A stretch of DNA of 11,548 nt from Pseudomonadota bacterium (GCA_021823635.1 JAKANT010000017.1:1-11548); one strand, 5' to 3'. Numbered from the stretch's first letter, positions 1-7,441 are shown. Program-made: numbers and translations. Notes: generated from the letters alone by a model not told the origin.

Positions 1-1662
1 TCGGACCTGTACTCGAACTACGTGATCGCCAACATCATCGACACGCCGCTGCAGTACGACTTCCTGGCGCGCCCGGTCGTGCTGCGCACCAAGACCGCGG
101 CGGCGCTGCCGGAGGTCTCGGAAGACTTTCGCGTGTATACGGTGCGCATCCGGCCCGGCATCTACTTCGCCGACGATCCCGCCTTCAAGGGCCGGCGGCG
201 CGAGCTCACGGCCGCCGACCACGTCTACCAGTTCAAGCGCGTGTTCGATCCGCGCTGGAAGAGCCCGCTGTACGCGTACATCGCGAAGACGCGCCCGCTG
301 GGGCTGGAAGAGCTGCGCAAGGAGGCGCAGGCCAGCGGTCGTTTCGACTACGACCGCGAGGTCGAAGGCGCGCGCGTACTGGACCGCTACACGTTCCGCA
401 TCCGGCTCGAGCAGCCCGATCCGCGCTTCGCCTACAACTTCACCGACGCGCGCCTGTTCGGCGCGGTGGCGCGCGAGGTGGTGCAGACCTACGGCAACGA
501 CATCATGGCGCACCCGGTCGGCACCGGGCCGTACCGCCTCGTGCAATGGCGCCGCGCCTCGTTCATCGCGCTGGAGAAGAACCCCGGTTACCGCGACGAG
601 TTCTACGACGCGCAGCCGCCTGAGGACGATGCCCGCAGCCAGGCGATCGCGCGCGCGATGCGCGGCAAGAAGCTGCCGCTGATCGACCGCGTGGAGATCT
701 CGATCATCGAAGACGCGCAGCCGGCGTGGCTGTCCTTTCTGAATGGCACCCTCGACCTGGGCACGCCGGGCGAATTCCTGAACCTGGCGGCGCCGAACGG
801 GCAACTGGCGCCCAGTCTCGCGCGCCGCGGCATCACGCTCGACCGCCTGATCAGCCCGGACATCATCGTCACCTACTTCAACATGGAAGACCCGGTGGTC
901 GGCGGCTACGCGCCGGAGAAAGTGGCGCTGCGGCGGGCGATCGCGCTCGCCTACGACATCGACGAGGAGGTGCGGCTCGTGCGGCGCGGCCAGATGCTGG
1001 TGGCGCAGTCGCCGGTGCCGCCGAATACCTTCGGCTACGAGCCGGACTTCGTGAGTGAAATGGGGCAGTTCGACCGCGCGCGCGCGAAAGCGCTGCTCGA
1101 CGCCTTCGGCTATGTCGACCGCGACGGCGACGGCTGGCGCGAGCTGCCGGACGGCCGCCCGCTGCACCTGAAGTACGCCACCCAGTCCGACCAGTTCTCG
1201 CGCCAGTTAAACGAGCTGTGGAAGAAGCACATGAACGCGATCGGCGTGCGCATGAGCTTCGAAGTCAACCAGTGGCCGGAGCAATTGAAACAGGCGCGCG
1301 CCGGCAAGCTGCAGATCTGGGGGCTGGGCTGGAGCGCCGGCGCGCCGGACGGCGAGACGTTTTTCGAGCTCGGCTACGGGCCGGCCAAAGGCGGGGCCAA
1401 CCTCGCGCGCTTCGACCTGCCCCGCTACAACGAACTGTTCGAGCGCCAGCGCGCGCTGCCCGACGGCCCCGAGCGGCTGGCAATCATGCGCGAGATGAAG
1501 CGGCTGCTGGTGGCCTACATGCCGTACAAGTTCCACGGCCACCGCTTCATCAATTCGATGGCGCACCCGTGGGTGATCGGCTTCCGGCGCCATCCGTACA
1601 CGCGCGATTTCTTCAAGTACCTGGACATCGATGTCGATCTCCTGGCGCGCGAAGTCGGCTGA
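1..1662 (+). CDS. ABC transporter substrate-binding protein, family 5 (SBP_bac_5), 5'-truncated by window edge
   Basis: Extracytoplasmic solute-binding protein of the peptide/oligopeptide/nickel class (cluster C, SBP_bac_5), which would capture a ligand for an ABC importer. The frame is open from base 1 to the TGA at 1660-1662 (553 codons visible). By alignment to the paralogue that follows, roughly 60 N-terminal residues, including the export signal, lie outside the window; the in-frame GTG at 22 is internal, not the true start. Family signs are the DLYS...TPLQYD opening, the IRPGIYFADDPAF stretch, the LTAADHVYQFKRVFDPRW segment, HPVGTGPYRLVQW, and the DRDGDGWRELPDG loop near the C-terminal lobe. 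The length and lobe order match an intact family member. The next gene starts 32 bp before this stop. No permease or ATPase is visible, so the ligand cannot be named. Family assignment is sure; the substrate is unknown. Confidence 0.92.
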   Translation, partial: SDLYSNYVIANIIDTPLQYDFLARPVVLRTKTAAALPEVSEDFRVYTVRIRPGIYFADDPAFKGRRRELTAADHVYQFKRVFDPRWKSPLYAYIAKTRPLGLEELRKEAQASGRFDYDREVEGARVLDRYTFRIRLEQPDPRFAYNFTDARLFGAVAREVVQTYGNDIMAHPVGTGPYRLVQWRRASFIALEKNPGYRDEFYDAQPPEDDARSQAIARAMRGKKLPLIDRVEISIIEDAQPAWLSFLNGTLDLGTPGEFLNLAAPNGQLAPSLARRGITLDRLISPDIIVTYFNMEDPVVGGYAPEKVALRRAIALAYDIDEEVRLVRRGQMLVAQSPVPPNTFGYEPDFVSEMGQFDRARAKALLDAFGYVDRDGDGWRELPDGRPLHLKYATQSDQFSRQLNELWKKHMNAIGVRMSFEVNQWPEQLKQARAGKLQIWGLGWSAGAPDGETFFELGYGPAKGGANLARFDLPRYNELFERQRALPDGPERLAIMREMKRLLVAYMPYKFHGHRFINSMAHPWVIGFRRHPYTRDFFKYLDIDVDLLAREVG

Positions 1663-3469
1663 TCGGAGCGCGCGCGGCCGCCGTCGCTTTTTCGCCGCCA
1701 GCGCGGCCACGCTCGCGGCAGCCGCGTGGCCCGCGCAAGCCGGTTCCGTCAAGACGCTGCGCGTCGCGTTTCCGGTCGCAGAGACCGGCTTCGACCCGGT
1801 GCAGTCGCAGGACCTGTATTCGGGCACGGTCAACGAACACATCTTTGAGGCACCGTACGAGTACGACCCGCTGGCGCGCCCGCCGCGCATCCGGCCCAAC
1901 ACCGCGGCGGGGATGCCGGAGCTGTCGAGCGACTTCCGCACGCTGACGATCCGAATTCGCCCCGGCATCCACTTCGCCGCCGATCCGGCCTTCGGCGGCA
2001 AGGCGCGCGAACTGACGGCGCACGATTACGTGTATTCGTGGAAGCGCATCTTCGATCCGCGCTGGAAGAGCCAGAACCTGCACCTGGTCGAGGGCGCCGG
2101 CCTGCTGGGTCTGAACGAACTGCGCGCCGCGGCGCTGCGCGAGAAGCGCCCGTTCGACTACGACCGCGAGGTCGAAGGGCTGCGCGCGCTCGACCGCTAT
2201 ACGCTGCAACTGAAGTTCGCCGAGCCGAGCCCGCGCTTTCACCAGATGCTGACCGCCGCGCAGCCGTTCGGCGCGGTCGCGCGCGAGGTGGTCGAGCGCT
2301 ATGGCGACCGCGTCGCCGAGCATCCGGTCGGCACCGGGCCGTTCCGGCTCGCCGCGTGGCGCCGCTCGTCGAAGATCGTGCTCGAGCGCAACCCGCATTT
2401 CCGCGACAAGCGCTACGCGGCGCAGCCGCCCGCCGAGGAGGCGCAACTGACGGCCGAGGCGCAACGCCTGCACGGCCGCCGGCTGCCGCTGGTGGACCGC
2501 GTGGAGATTTCGATCATCGAGGAAAGCCAGCCGCGCTGGCTGGCGTTCATGCAGGGCGAGCTGGATCTGCTCGCGGTGCCGACCGACTTCCAGGATCTCG
2601 CCGCGCCCGGTGGCCGCCTGGCCCCGCATCTGGCGCGGCGCGGTGTGCGGCTGGCGCGTACGCCGCTCGCCGACGTCACGGTCACCTACTTCAATCTCGA
2701 GCACCCGATGGTCGGCGGCTACGCGCCGGAAAACGTGGCGCTGCGGCGCGCGGTGTCGCTCGCCTTCGACGGCGAGGAGTTCGTACGGCTGCACTACAAG
2801 GGCCAGGCCATCGTGGCCCAGTCGCCGTTCGTGCCGAACGCATTCGGCTATGACCCGGCGTTCGCGACAACGCTGTCGGCCTTCGACCGCGCCGCCGCGC
2901 GCGCGCTGCTCGACACGTACGGCTACCTGGACCGCGACGGCGACGGCTGGCGCGAACGGCCGGACGGCTCGCCGCTCGCGCTCGAGATCGCGTCCAGCCC
3001 GAGCCAACTGGACCGCAAGCAAAACGAGTTGTGGAAACGGTATCTCGATGCGATCGGCGTGCGCGTCACCTTTCGCGTCGCGCAGTGGCCGGAGCTGCTG
3101 AAGCAGTCGCTCGCAGGCAAGCTGATGATGTGGGGGTTCGGCTGGCAGGCCGGCGAGCCGGATCCGGACGTGTTCTTCGGCTTCGGCTACAGCGGCAACG
3201 TCGAGCAGACGAACGATGCGCGCTTCCGCCTGCCCGCCTACGACCGGCTCTACGATCGCAGCCGCCGGCTGCCCGACGGGCCGGAGCGCCTGGCGGTGCT
3301 GCGCGAGGCGGCGCGCCTGCTCGCCGCTTACATGCCGTACAAATTCCACGTGCACCGCATCGCCAACGACCTGGTGCAGCCGTGGGTGATCGGCTACGGC
3401 CGCCATCCGTTCACACAGAAGCGTTGGGATGCGATCGATATCGACCCGGCGCTCGCCGTGCCCGCATGA
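1631..3469 (+). CDS. ABC transporter substrate-binding protein, family 5, tandem paralogue with Tat-like signal
   Basis: A 612-residue solute-binding protein, collinear with the preceding gene over its whole length: DLYS at residues 61-64, IRPGIHFAADPAF, HDYVYSWKRIFDPRW, HPVGTGPFRLAAW, DRDGDGWRERPDG, and YMPYKFHVHRIAND near the end. The N-terminus carries GRRRFFAAS (about residues 16-24) followed by an alanine-rich hydrophobic run ending WPAQAG, which fits a twin-arginine (Tat) signal with cleavage near residue 37. ATG 1631 is the only plausible start upstream of that signal. It lies inside the preceding gene (32-bp overlap) and has no evident Shine-Dalgarno sequence, so translation is probably coupled. 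The stop overlaps the hydrolase start as ATGA. Two adjacent binding proteins suggest two ligands or two affinities for one importer encoded elsewhere. Family is certain; ligand unknown. Confidence 0.93.
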   Translation: MSISWRAKSADRSARGRRRFFAASAATLAAAAWPAQAGSVKTLRVAFPVAETGFDPVQSQDLYSGTVNEHIFEAPYEYDPLARPPRIRPNTAAGMPELSSDFRTLTIRIRPGIHFAADPAFGGKARELTAHDYVYSWKRIFDPRWKSQNLHLVEGAGLLGLNELRAAALREKRPFDYDREVEGLRALDRYTLQLKFAEPSPRFHQMLTAAQPFGAVAREVVERYGDRVAEHPVGTGPFRLAAWRRSSKIVLERNPHFRDKRYAAQPPAEEAQLTAEAQRLHGRRLPLVDRVEISIIEESQPRWLAFMQGELDLLAVPTDFQDLAAPGGRLAPHLARRGVRLARTPLADVTVTYFNLEHPMVGGYAPENVALRRAVSLAFDGEEFVRLHYKGQAIVAQSPFVPNAFGYDPAFATTLSAFDRAAARALLDTYGYLDRDGDGWRERPDGSPLALEIASSPSQLDRKQNELWKRYLDAIGVRVTFRVAQWPELLKQSLAGKLMMWGFGWQAGEPDPDVFFGFGYSGNVEQTNDARFRLPAYDRLYDRSRRLPDGPERLAVLREAARLLAAYMPYKFHVHRIANDLVQPWVIGYGRHPFTQKRWDAIDIDPALAVPA

Positions 3470-4368
3470 AAGCCTCGACGCTGCTGCGCCTGTGGCTGAC
3501 GGCAATGGTCGTCATCGGCACCCTGCTGGCCGCGTGGCTGCTGCCTGCGCAGGCGCGCGGCTGGGCGTGGGCAGTCGGCGTGCTGCTGCCGTTTGCCCTC
3601 GCGGCCGTCGTGCTGGCGATCGAATTCGCGCTCGCCGCTGCCCTCGATCCGCGCGCACCGCGCGCCACGGCCGCTCACGTGCTCGCCGTCTATGCGCGCG
3701 AGGTCGGGGTTTCATGGCGCATGTTTTTGTTCGAGCAGCCCTTTCGCGCGACTTTCCCGGAGCCGCCGATCGAACGCGATCCGCACCGCCCCGCCGTGCT
3801 GCTGGTGCACGGCTACCTGTGCAATCGCGCGGTGTGGCGGCCGCTGCTCGCAAGCCGCGCGCTCGCGCATTGCAACGTCGCCACCGTCAACCTGCAGCCG
3901 GTGTTCGCTCCGATCGATGCCTACGCCGATGCGATCGCGTCCGCGGTGCAACGCTTGCGCGCCGCGTCGGGTGCGGCGCGCGTGGTGCTGATCGGGCACA
4001 GCATGGGGGGCATCGCGATCCGCGCGTACCTGCGCAAGCACGGCGACGAACACGTCGCGCGCGCGATCACGATCGGTTCGCCGCACGCCGGCACCGTCCT
4101 CGGCCGCCTCGGCCACGGCGTGAACGCACGGCAGATGGCGCGCGGCGGCGCTTACATGGCGGCGCTTCAGGCCGCGCTGACGGCCGCGCCGAGGGCCAAG
4201 TTCGTGTGCCTGGCCTCGCGCGACGACAACATGATCGTTCCGCGCGCAAGCGCCTTGATCCCCGGCACGCGGCACGTCGTGTTCGACCGTGTCGGCCATC
4301 TGGCGATGGTCGAGGACGCGCGCGTCTGGCGCGCGCTCGCCGAGCTCGTCGAGACCGCGGCGGCCTGA
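3466..4368 (+). CDS. Membrane-anchored alpha/beta hydrolase (lipase/esterase-like)
   Basis: A 300-residue protein with two hydrophobic N-terminal segments (about residues 9-27 and 34-60), then an alpha/beta-hydrolase domain. The oxyanion-region motif VLLVHGY has H115-G116. The nucleophile elbow is GHSMGG with Ser179, the acid is Asp253 or Asp254 in ASRDDNMIVP, and the catalytic His is His278 in RVGHLAMVED. A complete Ser-Asp-His triad in the right order, together with the GSPHAGT loop, is typical of triacylglycerol lipase/esterase-like proteins. The start is the ATG of an ATGA overlap with the preceding binding-protein gene, which argues for translational coupling; longer in-frame reading upstream is only a shadow of that gene. 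The enzyme is probably tethered to the inner membrane; which side the catalytic domain faces is not clear. Linkage to two solute-binding proteins hints that an imported ester or amide is processed, but that is inference. Substrate unknown. Confidence 0.87.
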   Translation: MKASTLLRLWLTAMVVIGTLLAAWLLPAQARGWAWAVGVLLPFALAAVVLAIEFALAAALDPRAPRATAAHVLAVYAREVGVSWRMFLFEQPFRATFPEPPIERDPHRPAVLLVHGYLCNRAVWRPLLASRALAHCNVATVNLQPVFAPIDAYADAIASAVQRLRAASGAARVVLIGHSMGGIAIRAYLRKHGDEHVARAITIGSPHAGTVLGRLGHGVNARQMARGGAYMAALQAALTAAPRAKFVCLASRDDNMIVPRASALIPGTRHVVFDRVGHLAMVEDARVWRALAELVETAAA

Positions 4369-4390
4369 AAGGCAGCGGCCCCGGTGCCGA

Positions 4391-4792
4391 TCAGGCCGGC
4401 CGTTGCAGGTCGGCGATCACGGCATTCAGAAACCGCGCCGCCTCGCCGCCGGTCACCGCGCGGTGATCGAAGGTGAGCGACAGCGGCAGCACGCGATGCG
4501 CCACGACGCCGCCGTCTTCGAGCGCGACCGGCGCGAGCGCGATGCGGCCCGCCCCCAGGATGGCCACCGCCGGCGGCACGACGATCGGCGTGGCGTAGCG
4601 GCCTCCGACCGGCCCGAAATTCGATAGCAGAATCGTCGCGCCGCGAAGTTGCTCGGGCGCGAGCGTGCGTGCGCGCGCCGCTTCGATCAACGCGCGCGAC
4701 TCGCGGGCGAACGCCGGCATCGGACGAACGATGTTGCCGCGATGATCGAGGTACTGTGTGTATTCGATCTCGAAGCGGGCGACGATGGTCAT
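4391..4792 (-). pseudogene. In-frame chimera: E1-alpha N-terminus joined to E2 acyltransferase C-terminus (2-oxoacid dehydrogenase remnant)
   Basis: A 133-codon open frame. Residues about 38-131 are the C-terminal end of a dihydrolipoamide acyltransferase (E2) catalytic domain: LAPEQLRGATILLSNFG, ATPIVVPPAVAILGAGRI, then LPLSLTFDHRAVTGGEAARFL with catalytic His110. Position 114 is Thr where the classical DHRxxDG motif has Asp. The lipoyl domain, the subunit-binding domain and the first half of the catalytic domain are absent. Residues 1 to about 35 (VARFEIEYTQYLDHRGN, then a MPAFARES stretch) do not look like E2; from memory of the family they resemble the extreme N-terminus of the Pseudomonas-type E1 alpha subunit. 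The simplest reading is an in-frame deletion that removed most of E1 alpha, all of E1 beta and the front of E2. A ribosome-binding-like AAAGGCAGG precedes the ATG, so it could still be translated. It cannot be a working E2 alone. The E2 part is very secure; the E1-alpha part is moderately so. Confidence 0.75.
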
Positions 4793-4798
4793 CGCTGC

Positions 4799-4806
4799 CT
4801 GCCTTT
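4799..4806 (-). promoter_or_regulatory. Likely ribosome-binding site of the E1alpha/E2 chimera
   Basis: Read on the minus strand, GAAAGGCAGG lies about 6-10 bases before the ATG at 4792-4790. A purine-rich site at this spacing supports that start and suggests the translation start of the ancestral E1 alpha gene was kept when the middle was lost. Confidence 0.4.
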
Positions 4807-4854
4807 CACGGCCGCCCGGCCTCGTGAGCCAGCGGCCGCGCCAATTCTGCCCCT

Positions 4855-4886
4855 TGTTGCGGCGCCAGCGAATCGGCGCCGCAACA
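4855..4886. terminator. Perfect 12-bp inverted repeat with 8-nt loop (hairpin, no U-tract)
   Basis: The arm TGTTGCGGCGCC (4855-4866) is perfectly complementary to GGCGCCGCAACA (4875-4886), with the loop AGCGAATC. It lies 36 bp after the stop of the MFS exporter gene and 62 bp before the start of the E1alpha/E2 chimera, both on the minus strand. A strong G+C-rich stem here is well placed to end the exporter transcript or protect its 3' end. The minus-strand sequence after the stem is AAGGGGCAG, with no run of T, so it is not a canonical intrinsic terminator. Confidence 0.45.
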
Positions 4887-4922
4887 TCGCAAAGGCTTAG
4901 GCCATGCGCCGGCGCGATTCGT

Positions 4923-6533
4923 TCACCGCGCGATCGACTCGGCCACGTAGCGCGTGACCTTCGGCGGCTCGCGGCCGACGTGCAGCGCCAGACGCCGTTC
5001 GCGTAGCGCCAGGTCGGCAGCGGTCATGCGCTCGAAGCGGCGCAGATGGTCGGCCCACGACTCGTCCAGGAAATATTCGAGATAGCGCGTCGGGGCACTG
5101 ATGTCGTGAAAAAGGCCCCACGACAACGCGCCTTTCTGCAGCCGGTTGGCGCGCGTCTCGCGCATCACGGCCACGAATTCCTCGGCGCGCGCGGGGTCGA
5201 TTTCGTATTCGATCGTCACCAGTACCGGCCCCTTGTCGTGCTCGATCGGAAAGGCCGGCGTCGGCTCCTCGAGCAGACGCGCCGGCGTCAGGTCGATGTC
5301 GGCATCCGTTCCGACCGACAGACGGCGCAGCGCGACCAGCGCGGCCAGCCCCGCGGCGGCCGCGGCCGCCAGCGTCAGCGGAACGTCGAGCCATTCGGCG
5401 ACGTGACCCCAGATGGCGGCACCTGCCGCGGCCGCGCCCATCAGCGCCATCTGGTACAGGGCCATGCCGCGCGCGCGAACCCAGTCCGGCAGCGCCAGTT
5501 GTGCCGAGACGGTGAGCGTGTTGGCCACGGTGATCCAGGCCGCCCCGGCGATCAGCATGGCCGGCAGCGCGACGTAGACGTTGGGCGCGAACCCGACCGC
5601 GGCCATCGCGATCGCCTGCGCGATCGACCCGTCGCGCACCATGCGGTCGCGCGTCATGCGCATGCGCAGCCGCGGCAGCAGCGCCACCGCGACGATGGCG
5701 CCCACCCCGAGCGCAGCCAATAGCAACGTGAACGTGCCGGCACCCCCCTGCAGTCGCGTGGCCAGGATCGGCGCCAGCGCCAAAAGCGGGGTCGATTGCA
5801 GGAAGAACACTGCCACGCGCGCCAGCACGATGCGCATCGGCCGCGACTGCGCGACGTATTGCACGCCGACGCGCATCGCGCCGACGAAGCGCTCGCCCGG
5901 CAGCACGCTGACTTTCTGCTCCGAGCGCCAGCGCATCACGATCAGCGCCGCCGCCAGCGACAGCACCGCGTTGGCCAAGAACACGTACACGCCGCCGAAG
6001 CTGGCGAGAATGGCGCCCGCGATCAGCGGGCCGACGATGCGCGAGGTGTTCACCGCCACGCCGTTCAAGGCGAGCGCGGCCGGCAGGTCACGGCGCGGCA
6101 CCAGTTCCGGCACGATCGCCGCGTACACGGGCCAGCGCAGCGCCAGCCCGATGCCGTTGCCGAACGTCAACAGCAGCAGCAGCGCCGGACTCAGCCAGCC
6201 GGCGACAAGCACGCCCGCCAGCACGACCGCGTTGAATGCGACCCAGAACTGCGTGGCGATGAACCAACGCCGGCGGTTCAGGATGTCGGCGGCCGCACCG
6301 CTCGGCAGCCCGAGCAGGAACACCGGCAGCGTGGACGCCGTCTGCACCAGCGCCACCATGGCCGGCGAGGCGGTGAGCGAGTTCATCAGCCAGGCGGCGG
6401 CCACGTCGTTCATCCACAGGCAGACGTTGGCAATCAGCCAGGTGAGCCACAGCATGCGGAACACGGGCTGCGCCAGCGGCGCCCAAGCGCTGGGCGTTGC
6501 CTCGCGGCCGTCCGAGGCGGCAGGAGCGGCCAT
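4923..6533 (-). CDS. MFS_3-family exporter with C-terminal ABM-like domain
   Basis: A 536-residue major facilitator protein of the MFS_3 (EntS-like, 'transmembrane secretion effector') type. About twelve hydrophobic segments run from FRMLWLTWLIANVCLW near residue 25 to LTLAAAAAAGLAALVAL near residue 405. The GLPSGAAADILNRRRW loop between helices 2 and 3 is the MFS motif A region. From about residue 433 to the end is a soluble domain (VLVTIEYEIDPARAEEFVAVM, ALSWGLFHD, TRYLEYFLDESWADH) of antibiotic-biosynthesis-monooxygenase (ABM) fold character, which is the usual layout for long MFS_3 proteins. ATG 6533 is preferred over the adjacent upstream TTG because it forms a TGATG overlap with the stop of the upstream MlaF-like gene, implying coupled translation. 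Role: probable inner-membrane efflux of a small molecule; substrate unknown. The coupling to a lipid-transport type ATPase is unexpected, since MFS proteins are driven by proton gradients and need no ATPase. Confidence 0.88.
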   Translation of the reverse strand: MAAPAASDGREATPSAWAPLAQPVFRMLWLTWLIANVCLWMNDVAAAWLMNSLTASPAMVALVQTASTLPVFLLGLPSGAAADILNRRRWFIATQFWVAFNAVVLAGVLVAGWLSPALLLLLTFGNGIGLALRWPVYAAIVPELVPRRDLPAALALNGVAVNTSRIVGPLIAGAILASFGGVYVFLANAVLSLAAALIVMRWRSEQKVSVLPGERFVGAMRVGVQYVAQSRPMRIVLARVAVFFLQSTPLLALAPILATRLQGGAGTFTLLLAALGVGAIVAVALLPRLRMRMTRDRMVRDGSIAQAIAMAAVGFAPNVYVALPAMLIAGAAWITVANTLTVSAQLALPDWVRARGMALYQMALMGAAAAGAAIWGHVAEWLDVPLTLAAAAAAGLAALVALRRLSVGTDADIDLTPARLLEEPTPAFPIEHDKGPVLVTIEYEIDPARAEEFVAVMRETRANRLQKGALSWGLFHDISAPTRYLEYFLDESWADHLRRFERMTAADLALRERRLALHVGREPPKVTRYVAESIAR

Positions 6534-7360
6534 CAACGGCGCGGCGCGCCGCCGCCCGCGACCAGTCCGAGTTCTTCCTCGTACGGCCGGGCCGGGTAGC
6601 GGAATGCCACCGGACCATCGGGCTCGGCGTGCACGAACTGATGGATGTACGGATCGGCGCTGGCGCGGATTGCGGCCGGCGTGCCGTGTCCGACGATGCG
6701 GCCATCGGCCATCAGGTAGACGTAGTCCGCGCAGGCGAGCGCCTCGGCGGCGTCGTAGGTGACGACGATTGACGTCACCCCGAGCGCATCGTTCAGGCGC
6801 CGGATCAGGTCGGCGATCACGTTCAGCGAGATCGGATCCAGCCCGGCGAACGGTTCGTCGTACATGATCAGCTGCGGGTCGAGCGCGATCGCGCGCGCCA
6901 GCGCCACGCGCCGCGTCATGCCGCCGGACAGCTCGTCCGGCATCAGCCGGAACGCGCCGCGCAGCCCGACCGCCTGCAGCTTCATCAGCACCAGATCGCG
7001 GATCATCGGCTCCGGCAGGCGCGTGTGCTCGCGATACGGAAAGGCGATGTTGTCGAACACCGACAGGTCGGTGAACAGGCCGCTTTGCTGGAACATCATG
7101 CCCATGCGGCGCCGCAGCCGATAAAGGCCCTCGGTGTCGAGCCGGTGCACGCGCTGGCCGTCGAAGATCACCTCGCCGCGCGCGGGCCGCAACTGGCCGC
7201 CGATCAGCCGCAGCAGCGTGCTCTTGCCGCAGCCGGACTCGCCGACGATCGCCACCAGCTTGCCGCGCGGCACGTCGAGCGTCAGCCCGTCGAGCACGGG
7301 CCGGCCGTCGTACGCGAAATGCAGGTCGCGGATCGAGACGATCGGGTCGGCGTTGGCCAT
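6533..7360 (-). CDS. mlaF: MlaF-type ABC transporter ATP-binding protein (H-loop His replaced by Tyr)
   Basis: A 275-residue ABC ATPase closely matching MlaF (Ttg2A), the cytoplasmic ATPase of the Mla phospholipid-transport complex that maintains outer-membrane lipid asymmetry. Visible motifs: Walker A GESGCGKST (40-48), Q-loop FQQSG (Gln91), signature LSGGM (144-148), Walker B LIMYDEP with Glu169, D-loop GLDP (173-176). MlaF-specific stretches are LLRLIGGQLRP, LFTDLSVFDNIAFPYREHT, MKLQAVGLRGA and the tail FVHAEPDGPVAFRYPA. The H-loop reads VVTYDAAEAL, so residue 202 is Tyr (codon at 6755-6757) where E. coli MlaF and most ABC ATPases have His. No mlaE, mlaD, mlaC or mlaB gene follows; the next gene is an MFS exporter at a TGATG overlap. 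The ATG at 7360 lacks a strong ribosome-binding site. Family is secure; membership of a working Mla complex is doubtful from this context. Confidence 0.88.
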   Translation of the reverse strand: MANADPIVSIRDLHFAYDGRPVLDGLTLDVPRGKLVAIVGESGCGKSTLLRLIGGQLRPARGEVIFDGQRVHRLDTEGLYRLRRRMGMMFQQSGLFTDLSVFDNIAFPYREHTRLPEPMIRDLVLMKLQAVGLRGAFRLMPDELSGGMTRRVALARAIALDPQLIMYDEPFAGLDPISLNVIADLIRRLNDALGVTSIVVTYDAAEALACADYVYLMADGRIVGHGTPAAIRASADPYIHQFVHAEPDGPVAFRYPARPYEEELGLVAGGGAPRR

Positions 7361-7441
7361 GTGCGCAGTTTACGTCCGTCGCGCCGCGGCGGCGGCCACC
7401 GTCGGGCGCGCCGCGGCGCAGGCGGCCCCGCCCGCCACACC

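Noticed and set aside
1613..3505. 630-codon open frame on the minus strand opposite the second binding protein
   Set aside because: It is the antisense shadow of a clearly homologous gene. In very G+C-rich DNA stop codons are rare in the opposite frame, and the product is a low-complexity Arg/Ala/Val/His-rich string with no recognisable motif.
4391..4792. Chimera as a complete, normal E2 or a stand-alone acetyltransferase
   Set aside because: It lacks the lipoyl domain, the subunit-binding domain and about half the catalytic domain, and its N-terminus does not fit an E2 sequence.
6534..6536. TTG as start of the MFS exporter
   Set aside because: The next codon is ATG and forms the TGATG overlap with the preceding stop, so ATG at 6533 is the better start.
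5581..6762. 393-codon plus-strand frame opposite the MFS exporter and part of mlaF
   Set aside because: Antisense shadow spanning the junction of two genuine genes; Ser/Ala/Thr-rich with no domain.
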